A stretch of 64,000 nucleotides of DNA from Caldithrix sp964598255 (GTDB taxonomy: Bacteria > Calditrichota > Calditrichia > Calditrichales > Calditrichaceae), in NCBI GenBank assembly GCA_964598255.1, contig CAZRBA010000136.1:72756-136755 (forward strand). The letters run 5' to 3'. Shown here one piece after another: positions 55,027 through 63,342 of this stretch. The number at the start of each line of letters is the position of its first letter. The first letter of the stretch is position 1. The position numbers and the translations under genes are program-made. The notes beneath the pieces were generated by a model. It saw only the letters and a list, made by a program, of their open reading frames with translations. It was not told the origin of the DNA and did no database searches.

Positions 55027-56841
55027 ATGGCCCTAATCGATTATGTTATTGTAATTTTGTATTTGGTAAGCATGGTTTTGGTAGGCTTGTATTTTCAGAA
55101 AAAAGCCTCAAGCGGAATCGATTCGTATTTTTTGGCCGAGCGCGGATTGCCATGGTGGGCCCTAGGCGCCAGCGGCATGGCTTCCAATCTGGATGTGAGC
55201 GGAACAATGATTAACACGGCATTTGTGTTTGCCCTTGGTGCCAGCGGATTTTTTATTGAAATTCGCGGAGGAGTTACCTTGATCATGGCGTTTTTGATGA
55301 TTTTTCAGGGCAAATGGAATCGGCGGGCCCTGGTTATGACCCTGGCAGAATGGATGAGTTTTCGTTTCGGCAAAGAAAAGCAAGGAGATGTGGCGCGTCT
55401 GGTTGCCGCCATTTCGGTTATTGTCGTTACCATTGCCATGATTACCTATTTTGCCATTGGGGCCGGTAAATTTGTAGGCGAATTTTTGGGCATTCCCCCG
55501 CTTTTCGGTTTATCGTCCGAATTTTGGGCCGCTACCATTATGATTGCCCTGGCTTTGATTTACACGGTGGCCAGCGGCCTGTACGGCGTGGTGTGGACCG
55601 ATGTTTTTCAGGGCACGCTGATCTTTTTTACCATTATGTACATTGTCATTTTGGCCTTTACCAAATTCCATTTGCCCGAAGTATTCAGTGTTTCGGTGCC
55701 GTTAAAAGAAGGCGGATTTATGGCCTTGCAAACCACGCGTGAAGCCTGGACAAGCGTAATTCCCCACTGGAAGTTGAATTTACCGGCTAATTCGGCCTAT
55801 TCCATTTACAATTTGTTTGGTATTGTCATTTTGTTTTACCTGCTCAAAGTAACATTGGAAGGCAGCGGCGGAACAAGCCAGTATATGATTCAGCGCTATT
55901 TTGCTGCCAAAAGCGATCGCGAAGCTGGGTTGCTTTCTTTGTTCTGGACGTTTTTGCTTTCTTTTCGTTGGCCGTTTATTGCCGCTATCGCCATGATGGG
56001 CGTTGTTTTCGGTGCGCATCAGGGCGTTATTCAGGATCCCGAGCGTGTTTTGCCTGTGGTGATTAACGAATTGGTTCCCATCGGTGTGAAGGGGTTGATT
56101 GTGGCCGGATTAATGGCTGCGGCTATGTCGACCTTCGATTCCACTGTGAATGCAGGTGCCGCTTACTGGGTAAAAGATATTTATCAGGCTTACATTAATC
56201 CCAAAGCTTCGCAAAAATTATTACTGCGCCACAGTCGCTGGGCCTCGGTTGCCATTGTTGTGCTGGGATTGGGGTTTATGCTGCTCATCCGTAATATTAA
56301 TGAAATTTGGGGCTGGATTACTTCCAGTCTGGGCGCGGGCATGCTTATTCCCACCATGGCCCGGTGGTATTGGTGGCGAATGAACGGGTACGGCTTTGCC
56401 GCCGGAACCATCGTAGGTATGGTTGCCGCCATTTTACAAAAAATCTTTTTGCCGGGTATTCCGGAATATTATTCGTTCATTATCGCTACCACGGCTTCTT
56501 TGGTCGGGATGATTGCCGGAACCTATTTGTCTCCGCCGACCGATGACAAGGTATTGTTCGAATTCTACAAAAGAACGCGTCCGTTTGGTTTTTGGAAACC
56601 GGTGCGCCAAAAGATGGATCCCGGTATTTTGGCCCAGATTGACAAAGAGAACCACAGGGATATTATTTCGACCTTTTTTGCGGTTCCATGGCAAGTGATT
56701 CTGTTTTTAACAGGTATGGCCATTGTTATCAAGCGCTGGGATGAATTTGCCTGGTTGTTTGCTTTATTGGTTATTTTATCGGCTGCCCTGTATTTTAACT
56801 GGTTCAGGCATTTGTCGGCCGAGGTAAAGGTCGATCGTTAA
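55027..56841 (+). CDS. Sodium:solute symporter (SSS family), probable sugar transporter
   Basis: The 604-residue protein has about fourteen transmembrane helices and the SSS family signatures, for example VIVILYLVSMVLVGLYFQKKASSGIDSYFLAERGLPWWALGASGMAS in the N-terminus and GLMAAAMSTFDSTVNAGAAYWVKDIY in the core. It is close to SGLT/SglT-like sugar carriers. It would use the sodium gradient to import a sugar or other small substrate; location suggests glucose or maltose but the substrate is not visible in the sequence. It begins a new transcription unit, upstream of the ABC importer. Confidence 0.93.
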   Translation: MALIDYVIVILYLVSMVLVGLYFQKKASSGIDSYFLAERGLPWWALGASGMASNLDVSGTMINTAFVFALGASGFFIEIRGGVTLIMAFLMIFQGKWNRRALVMTLAEWMSFRFGKEKQGDVARLVAAISVIVVTIAMITYFAIGAGKFVGEFLGIPPLFGLSSEFWAATIMIALALIYTVASGLYGVVWTDVFQGTLIFFTIMYIVILAFTKFHLPEVFSVSVPLKEGGFMALQTTREAWTSVIPHWKLNLPANSAYSIYNLFGIVILFYLLKVTLEGSGGTSQYMIQRYFAAKSDREAGLLSLFWTFLLSFRWPFIAAIAMMGVVFGAHQGVIQDPERVLPVVINELVPIGVKGLIVAGLMAAAMSTFDSTVNAGAAYWVKDIYQAYINPKASQKLLLRHSRWASVAIVVLGLGFMLLIRNINEIWGWITSSLGAGMLIPTMARWYWWRMNGYGFAAGTIVGMVAAILQKIFLPGIPEYYSFIIATTASLVGMIAGTYLSPPTDDKVLFEFYKRTRPFGFWKPVRQKMDPGILAQIDKENHRDIISTFFAVPWQVILFLTGMAIVIKRWDEFAWLFALLVILSAALYFNWFRHLSAEVKVDR

Positions 56842-56883
56842 AAAAGGGCGAGTTTTCCACAATCGAACAAAAAAACGGGAATT

Positions 56884-58143
56884 ATGGCTAATTATACACA
56901 AACAAAACGTTTTTGGGTAACATCCATACACCTATTGCTGTTAACGCTAATAATAACAACAAGTTGCTTTAAAGACAAGGAAAAAATAATCGTTTGGTCG
57001 TCCATGCGGCCTGCCGAGCGCGCAGTTCTGGATTCGCTATTACACGAGTTTTCCACAAGTTATCCACAATACCGTTTTGCTCAGTTGTTTTATGCCCCGG
57101 AAGAAGCGCGAACCAATTTTATCATCAGCTCGTTAGCCGGAAAAGGACCGGCATTAATTCACGGTGCCAGCGATAATATCGGCCCCTTTTCCGAGCTGGG
57201 TGTTATCAAACCTATGGAAGATTTGTTTTCAAAATCCTATTTGGATAGCTTTATTCAGAAGCCAGTTCCGGCAACAACCTATTTTCATGGGCATCTTTAC
57301 CAAATTGCGGATCGGGTGGGAAATCATCTTTGTTTGATTTACAATAAAAATCTGGTAAAAAAACCGCCGCAAACTATGTCCGAATTGATTACCATGGGCA
57401 AAAAGTTAACGGTGGATGAAAACGGCGATGGGCGTCCGGATCGCTATGCTATTGCCTGGAATTACACCGAACCCTTCTTTTTTATTCCTTTTATTACCGG
57501 CTACGGCGGTTGGATTTTCGACCCACAGGGGCACCCTACTTTGAATACGGAAGCCACTCGCAAAGCCGCCCAATTAATTTACGATTTGGTTAACAAATAC
57601 AAAATTATGCCCAAAGAATGCGATTACGAAATTGCAAATGCTTTGTTTAAAGGCGGGCTTTCGGCCATGATTATTAATGGTCCTTGGTCTTTTGCAACCT
57701 ATTTGAAAAACAAAATTCCCATCGGTATTGCACGAATACCTAAAATTGACGAAACCGGTTTGTGGCCAGCTCCGTTGGTTTCGCCCATGGGCTATTCCGT
57801 TAATGTAAATCTGAAAGGCGAAAAATTAAAGGTAGTCGTCAAATTAGTTAAGTTCCTGACAAGCAAAAAAGCGGAACTGCGGTTCACACGAGCCGGAGGG
57901 AGTATCCCTTCATTAAAATGCGCTTTTCAGGATAGCCTTGTGCGTAACAACCCGATTATCAAAGCCTCGTTGGATCAATTGATGGTCGGACGCCCCATGC
58001 CGGTTTTTACGGAAATGCGCTGGATTTTTGACGCCATGCGTCCGGCGTACCAGGGAATTTTTACCGGACAGGTAACTCCTAAAGAAGCGGTTGTGAAAAT
58101 GCAGAAACTGGCGGAAAAACTGATCAGGGAGAATCGTGAATAA
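56884..58143 (+). CDS. Carbohydrate ABC transporter substrate-binding lipoprotein (MalE-like)
   Basis: The 419-residue protein has a lipoprotein signal (ITTSC) and a type I periplasmic binding fold of the sugar class: an EKIIVWSSMRPAERAVLDSLL opening, a YNKNLVKKPPQTMSELI segment, AIAWNYTEPFFFIPFITGYGGWIFDPQG, and a C-terminal LVKFLTSKKAELRFTRAGGSIPS. This is the SBP_bac_1/MalE type. It overlaps the MalF-like gene by 8 bp. Together with the amylases and the TrmB gene it suggests maltodextrin uptake. Confidence 0.92.
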   Translation: MANYTQTKRFWVTSIHLLLLTLIITTSCFKDKEKIIVWSSMRPAERAVLDSLLHEFSTSYPQYRFAQLFYAPEEARTNFIISSLAGKGPALIHGASDNIGPFSELGVIKPMEDLFSKSYLDSFIQKPVPATTYFHGHLYQIADRVGNHLCLIYNKNLVKKPPQTMSELITMGKKLTVDENGDGRPDRYAIAWNYTEPFFFIPFITGYGGWIFDPQGHPTLNTEATRKAAQLIYDLVNKYKIMPKECDYEIANALFKGGLSAMIINGPWSFATYLKNKIPIGIARIPKIDETGLWPAPLVSPMGYSVNVNLKGEKLKVVVKLVKFLTSKKAELRFTRAGGSIPSLKCAFQDSLVRNNPIIKASLDQLMVGRPMPVFTEMRWIFDAMRPAYQGIFTGQVTPKEAVVKMQKLAEKLIRENRE

Positions 58144-59029
58144 TCTTTTGTTTAGCCACAAAAACAGATTGGTTTACTTGTATGTAATGCCGGCTATGCT
58201 GGTGATGGCCCTTATTGTTTTGTGGCCGTTTGTGTACAATGTGGTCATATCGTTTTCGGATATGAACCTGACGCACTTTAAGGATTGGAAAATAATCGGC
58301 CTACGGAATTATGCGGATGTGCTAACCGACGGCATGTTTTGGTACTTCCTGTTCAAAACCATTCTTTGGACCGTGCTAAATTTGATTTTTCATGTTGGCA
58401 TCGGTGTAATGCTGGCCTTGATTATTAACGAAGATATTAAGGCCAAATCCGTTTTTAGAACGTTGCTTATTTTACCCTGGGCCGTACCGCAATATATTAC
58501 GGCTTTAACCTGGCGTGGCATGTTTAACAGCGAATACGGTGCTGTTTCGTTGCTTTTGAATCATCTTTTTGGTTTGCAAATACCTTGGCTTTCTACCGAA
58601 TGGGGCGCTTTTACCGCCTGCCTGATTACCAATATTTGGCTGGGGTTTCCCTTTATGATGATTATCGCTCTGGGCGGATTGCAAAGCATTCCGCGCAGTT
58701 TGTACGAAGCTGCCGAAATCGACGGCGCTTCGCGCTGGCAGCAATTTAAAAATATTACCGTACCGTTGCTTAAACCCGTTATGATTCCGGCCATTACGCT
58801 TGGGGTTATTTGGACATTTAATAATTTTAATGTCGTTTGGTTAGTCAGCAACGGTGGCGAACCCTCGGATAAAACCCATATTTTGGTTTCGTGGGTTTAT
58901 AAGGCAGGATTTACCTATTTTCGCATGGGATACGCAGCGGCTTTTTCTATGATCATTTTTGCCATTTTACTTGTCTTTGGATGGAAATTTATTCAACGAA
59001 CAAAAGCTACGGAAAATGTATATTCGTAA
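58136..59029 (+). CDS. Carbohydrate ABC transporter permease (MalF-like)
   Basis: The 297-residue protein has six transmembrane helices and the EAA loop (YEAAEIDGASRWQQFKNITVPLL) that contacts the ATPase. It starts with GTG and overlaps the binding-protein gene by 8 bp. The MalF class normally pairs with MalG, encoded next. It is short compared with the E. coli MalF because it lacks the large periplasmic loop, as in many Gram-positive and thermophile relatives. Confidence 0.93.
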   Translation: MNNLLFSHKNRLVYLYVMPAMLVMALIVLWPFVYNVVISFSDMNLTHFKDWKIIGLRNYADVLTDGMFWYFLFKTILWTVLNLIFHVGIGVMLALIINEDIKAKSVFRTLLILPWAVPQYITALTWRGMFNSEYGAVSLLLNHLFGLQIPWLSTEWGAFTACLITNIWLGFPFMMIIALGGLQSIPRSLYEAAEIDGASRWQQFKNITVPLLKPVMIPAITLGVIWTFNNFNVVWLVSNGGEPSDKTHILVSWVYKAGFTYFRMGYAAAFSMIIFAILLVFGWKFIQRTKATENVYS

Positions 59030-59135
59030 TGTAGGTAAAGCGCGGAAAGGTAAAGAGTTAAGGATAAGCGAGGCGTTACAAGGACTTTGGCCCAGTGACA
59101 AATAACAGAAAACAATATTATTAGAAAGGAAGCCG

Positions 59136-59981
59136 ATGGCTTCGAGCGTACACAAGTTAAGTTTTTTCGAAAAAATAATAGCATATTTTATTTTGGTAGC
59201 TTTTTCTTTGTTTGCCATTTACCCAATTTTGGTTGTGTTTTCCATTTCACTTCGGCCGGGCGATCAATTACTTAGCAAGTCGTTGGCCATTATTCCGCCG
59301 AATTTTACTTTTCAGAGCTATGTGGATTTGTTTGTTAAGCAGCCCTTTTTGCGCTGGATGTTTAATAGTTTGGTTGTTTCCATTTCGGTGACCGTTTTTT
59401 CGGTCAGTTTGGCGGCAACGGCCGGGTATGCTTTTTCTCGCTTTAAATTTAAAGGACGCGATGCCTCAATGTTTGCATTGATTACCACACAAATGTTTCC
59501 GGTAACCATGCTTTTGTTGCCGTTGTTCATCATTATGATCGGACTGGGCTTTTACGATAGTTATTGGGGCCTGATTATTGCTTATTCTGCCACGGCTTTA
59601 CCTTTTACCGTCTGGCAGATGAAAGGTTATTACGATACCATTCCTTATAGTTTGGAAGAAGCGGCCACTATTGACGGTGCCAGTCAGTTCAAAACGTTTT
59701 ACAAAATTATTCTACCGCTTGCCCTGCCTGCTCTGGCAATTACCGCATTGTTTTCGTTTATGACCGCCTGGTCAGAATATTTGGTTGCTGCCGTGCTAAT
59801 TCAGGATAAGGATTTTTTTACCTTGCCTTTGGGGCTGAAGATGTTCTCATCAAACATGGAGGTTGCCTGGGGGCTGTACGCGGCCGGAGCCATTGTGGTG
59901 AGCATTCCGGTCGTCATTTTGTTTTTGAGCTTGAGCCGTTGGCTTATTTCTGGGTTAACCTTGGGAAGTGTGAAAGCATGA
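59136..59981 (+). CDS. Carbohydrate ABC transporter permease (MalG-like)
   Basis: The 281-residue protein has six helices and the EAA loop (LEEAATIDGASQFKTFYKIILPLALP). An AAAGGAAG precedes the ATG. It lies 106 bp after the MalF-like gene, with no visible terminator between them, and overlaps the esterase gene by 4 bp (ATGA). No malK-type ATPase gene is in the island; a shared ATPase elsewhere is likely. Confidence 0.93.
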   Translation: MASSVHKLSFFEKIIAYFILVAFSLFAIYPILVVFSISLRPGDQLLSKSLAIIPPNFTFQSYVDLFVKQPFLRWMFNSLVVSISVTVFSVSLAATAGYAFSRFKFKGRDASMFALITTQMFPVTMLLLPLFIIMIGLGFYDSYWGLIIAYSATALPFTVWQMKGYYDTIPYSLEEAATIDGASQFKTFYKIILPLALPALAITALFSFMTAWSEYLVAAVLIQDKDFFTLPLGLKMFSSNMEVAWGLYAAGAIVVSIPVVILFLSLSRWLISGLTLGSVKA

Positions 59982-61132
59982 AAAGGTCAAAATTCAATTC
60001 TGTCGGAATATGGATTTTTGTTGCAAGCCTAATTTTAGGAGCTTGCTCTGAAAAGCCACAAACATTCAGCGAGCTTCTTGTTTCGCTTAAAGACCAACCG
60101 GGCCCGCAGGCAGAATTGCGCTTACGTGATTTTGCTCAAAGGCATCTTTTCCCGTTTGTTGAAGATTCAACAGTTTATTTCCTGTTTGAAGATACCACAC
60201 GCGTTCCGGTTTTTTTAGCAGGCGATTTTACGGATTGGCGTCCCGATTCGATAGAGTTAAAACCCATAGCAAACACTTCCTTTTATTATACAAAAGCCAC
60301 CTTCCCTTCGAACGCCCGGTTGGAGTACAAATTTGTTTCAGGGAAAAACTGGATGCTTGATCCGTTTAATCCCTACAAAGAAGAAGACGGTTATGGATTC
60401 AATTCTGTTTTGATGATGCCCGAATATGTTTTTCCGAAAGAAACATTGCTCAATTTAAAATACCGTGTTTCCGAAATGGATACGCTTGAATTTAAAAGTC
60501 GATTATTGCACAATCGTCGGCGCGTAACGGTTTACAGACATCCTTCTGCCGGTAAACAAGCGCCGTTATTTATTTTTAACGATGGTAGCGATTATTTGCG
60601 TTTTGCTCGCGTTCGTATTATTCTTGACAATTTAATAGGGAGCGGTTATTTGCAACCGATTAATGCGTTATTTGTCGATCCGGTACAGCGTAATAAAGAA
60701 TACTGGTTAAACGAACGATATTTAAAAATGGTATTCACGGAATTGGTACCTTTTGCAGAGCAAAGGTATGCTTTAAAGCCGAAATCAATTGCCTTTGGCG
60801 GGGCTTCGCTCGGGGGGACAACGGCTTTATTTGCTTTAAAAAATTACGGGCAAAAAATCGATTTCGTTTTTTGTCAATCGGCCGCTTTAGGAATCGAAAA
60901 GTCACGGCTGTTACGGGTTTTGCAAACCGTGCCGCACATTAAAGCCAAAATATATCTTAGCTACGGATCGTTCGAGGGAAAGCAAATGCGTCGAAATTAC
61001 CAAAAATTAAAATCGATATTAATAAATAAAAAAACGAAATTTACGATACAATGTTTTCCCCAGGGGCACAATTGGGGTAACTGGAGAGATCATTTGAAGA
61101 ACGCATTAATGTTTAGGGGGCAACCAGAATGA
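59978..61132 (+). CDS. Esterase lipoprotein with N-terminal E-set domain
   Basis: From ATG 59978 (overlapping malG by 4 bp) the 384-residue protein has a lipoprotein signal (LILGAC), an N-terminal E-set/CBM48-like domain (about 60-140: VPVFLAGDFTDWRPDSIELKP, LEYKFVSGKNWMLDPFNPY), and an esterase-D/Fes-like alpha-beta hydrolase. The hydrolase shows the nucleophile elbow GASLGG (in SIAFGGASLGGTTALF) and a catalytic-type HNW (in CFPQGHNWGNW). Domain order equals enterobactin-esterase or feruloyl-esterase proteins. In this locus it may deacylate a substituted glucan, or hydrolyse a lipid or phenolic ester; substrate unknown. Confidence 0.88.
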   Translation: MKRSKFNSVGIWIFVASLILGACSEKPQTFSELLVSLKDQPGPQAELRLRDFAQRHLFPFVEDSTVYFLFEDTTRVPVFLAGDFTDWRPDSIELKPIANTSFYYTKATFPSNARLEYKFVSGKNWMLDPFNPYKEEDGYGFNSVLMMPEYVFPKETLLNLKYRVSEMDTLEFKSRLLHNRRRVTVYRHPSAGKQAPLFIFNDGSDYLRFARVRIILDNLIGSGYLQPINALFVDPVQRNKEYWLNERYLKMVFTELVPFAEQRYALKPKSIAFGGASLGGTTALFALKNYGQKIDFVFCQSAALGIEKSRLLRVLQTVPHIKAKIYLSYGSFEGKQMRRNYQKLKSILINKKTKFTIQCFPQGHNWGNWRDHLKNALMFRGQPE

Positions 61133-61962
61133 ATGAAGCGCGTTTAACCGAGCGTCTTAAGGCTTTGGGATTTACCACGTACGAGGCCAAAGCTTACATT
61201 ACTTTGTTGAAGAATAATCCAAGCACGCGCTATGAATTGAGCAAGAACTCAGGCGTTCCGCGTTCGGCTATTTACGACGTTATCCGAAAGTTGGAAACCT
61301 TAGGTGCGGCAACGGCACTGTACACCAATCCGGAAAAATATGTTCCTTTACCGCCGGAACAGTTAATTTCGTTGCTGGATCGGCAATTCAAAGAACGGCT
61401 GGAAGAAGCGCGCAAAGCTTTGAGCCATTTTGATACCGAAGTGGAGCCAGGGCATTTGTGGAATATTGTAGGATATCAAAACATGTTGCACAAAGCCCGC
61501 GAGATGATTGGTAAAGCCAAAGAGACGATTTTTATTTCGGCCTGGGAGCGGGAATGTCTTCGCCTGAAAAAAGATTTGCAGGCAGCTCAGCAACGCGGCG
61601 TGCGCATAATTGCTTTTTCCTTTACGCCCATTTCTCTTAAAGCCGAAGAGGCTTACAGTTACAACATTCCCGAAAGCGAATTGCTTAAAGTTTGGGAACG
61701 TAAAATAATTCTAGTGATCGACCATGTGGAATTGCTGATGGGCGAAGCGGATGATAAATACACCAAAAAAACAGCCTGGACCGATAATAAAGCTATTGTG
61801 GATATCGCCACAAACCACATTATTCTGGACATTACCTTGTACGGAATTCGCATGCAGGAAGATGTAAGCCAATCGGTAATTGCCATGCAAAAAGAAGGTT
61901 TCGAAAACCTGGATCGTTTGATCGAAAAATACAAACATAAAGAAGTGCAGCCCATTTTTTAA
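61129..61962 (+). CDS. TrmB-family sugar-responsive transcriptional regulator
   Basis: The 277-residue protein starts with a winged helix (LKALGFTTYEAKAYITLLKNNPSTRYELSKNSGVPRSAIYDVIRKLETLGA), which is the TrmB-type DNA-binding domain, and continues with the TrmB C-terminal regulator domain (about 110-277; LWNIVGYQNMLHKAREMIGKAKETIFISAWERE). TrmB proteins, best known from archaea, repress maltose/trehalose transport genes and sense the sugar. It overlaps the esterase gene by 4 bp, and sits between importer and amylase genes. It probably controls this island. Confidence 0.93.
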   Translation: MNEARLTERLKALGFTTYEAKAYITLLKNNPSTRYELSKNSGVPRSAIYDVIRKLETLGAATALYTNPEKYVPLPPEQLISLLDRQFKERLEEARKALSHFDTEVEPGHLWNIVGYQNMLHKAREMIGKAKETIFISAWERECLRLKKDLQAAQQRGVRIIAFSFTPISLKAEEAYSYNIPESELLKVWERKIILVIDHVELLMGEADDKYTKKTAWTDNKAIVDIATNHIILDITLYGIRMQEDVSQSVIAMQKEGFENLDRLIEKYKHKEVQPIF

Positions 61963-61989
61963 TCAAAGGGTATCAACGGAAAGATAGGT

Positions 61990-63336
61990 ATGACCCTAAA
62001 TTTACAGGAAGTTTTCACGGAGGTTGCAAAGCGGGTTCCGGAGCTCGGCGTCGAAAAAAAATTTAAAGATTTGTCTGCGTTAAGCGGCCCGCCCAATCCG
62101 GATTGGCTGGACGGCCGCGTATTGTACGAAGTGTACCCGCGCGCTTTTTCCGAACAGGGCAACTTTGCCGCCCTGACCGAACGCCTCGAATCATTAAAAA
62201 ATATCGGCATTGAAATTCTCTGGCTAATGCCCGTTTATCCGATCGGACGCAAAGAGCGCAAAGGGAAGTCGGGCTCTCCCTACGCCATCCGCGATTATTT
62301 TAATGTAAATCCGGAATACGGGAGCAAGGCCGATTTTAAGGATTTGGTTCGGCGGGCTCACCGTTTGGGTATGCGAGTAATCATCGATATGGTTCCCAAC
62401 CATGTGGCACCGGATTTCGAAACATTGCACCGACAACCGGATTTAATTTGCAGAGACGCGGAAGGCCGCCCGAAACGCAAAGTTGCCGATTGGAGCGATG
62501 TGGTAGATCTCGATTACCTAAATACGCATACACGTTCTTTTATGGCCGAGGTCATGCAATTTTGGATCGATGAGTTCGATGTGGATGGTTACCGCTGCGA
62601 TGTGGCGGGTCTGGTCCCTGCAGATTTTTGGGAGTGGGTTATCCCGCAGCTTCGCAAACGTAAATCCGATTTTTATTTGCTGGCCGAATGGGAAAGCCCG
62701 GATTTGCATCGCGTGGGATTTAACAGCACTTACGACTGGTCGACATTGCGTTTGCTGCGCCAAGTATTTGCCGGGGAAACAAAGATCGATTTGTTGGCCG
62801 ATTGGATATTAACTAAGAGCGCCATTTACCCACACAATAGTTTGCCCCTTCGTTTTTTGGAAAATCACGATTTACCGCGTGCGCGGCGTTTATTTTCGGG
62901 AGAACAATTGTTTGCCGCCATGACGTTGTTGTTTAGCTTGCATGGCCTTCCGTTGCTTTACAACGGGCAGGAAATCGGAACCACGCATCGGCCGTCTTTG
63001 TTTGAAAAAGAACCGATCGATTGGAAAAATAAAGACCAACGGGTTTTTAATGTCGTTCGGGAACTAATCGATTTGCGCAAACGCGAGCCTGCTTTAAGCA
63101 GTAAAACCTATCATTTTGATCGGCAGGCATTAAATCGGGGGATTTTGGCGTTTAAAAAAGGAGAAGAATGTAAAGTAATTGTTAATTTAACCGATCGGAT
63201 TTTGCCTTTGGAGCAAAATCTGATTTCTGACGTTAAAACCATTGTTTTTGATTCGAAATCCGCCGGGGCAACGCAAAACGATTTGCAGCGGCTGGAAGCG
63301 TATCAGGCGGTAATTGTAAAAACATTAAAGGATTGA
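61990..63336 (+). CDS. Cytoplasmic alpha-amylase family enzyme (GH13)
   Basis: The 448-residue protein has no signal peptide. GH13 motifs are complete: YEVYPRAFSEQGNFAALTERL, MVPNHVAP (region I), the nucleophile Asp in DVDGYRCDVAGL, the general acid Glu in YLLAEWESPDL, and the Asp in RFLENHDLPRAR. A C-terminal beta domain follows. It would cleave short malto-oligosaccharides delivered by the ABC importer or symporter. It lacks the CBM34 domain of classical cyclomaltodextrinases, so its exact specificity is open. No strong ribosome site is visible. It lies 27 bp after the TrmB gene. Confidence 0.9.
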   Translation: MTLNLQEVFTEVAKRVPELGVEKKFKDLSALSGPPNPDWLDGRVLYEVYPRAFSEQGNFAALTERLESLKNIGIEILWLMPVYPIGRKERKGKSGSPYAIRDYFNVNPEYGSKADFKDLVRRAHRLGMRVIIDMVPNHVAPDFETLHRQPDLICRDAEGRPKRKVADWSDVVDLDYLNTHTRSFMAEVMQFWIDEFDVDGYRCDVAGLVPADFWEWVIPQLRKRKSDFYLLAEWESPDLHRVGFNSTYDWSTLRLLRQVFAGETKIDLLADWILTKSAIYPHNSLPLRFLENHDLPRARRLFSGEQLFAAMTLLFSLHGLPLLYNGQEIGTTHRPSLFEKEPIDWKNKDQRVFNVVRELIDLRKREPALSSKTYHFDRQALNRGILAFKKGEECKVIVNLTDRILPLEQNLISDVKTIVFDSKSAGATQNDLQRLEAYQAVIVKTLKD

Positions 63337-63342
63337 GGTGAA

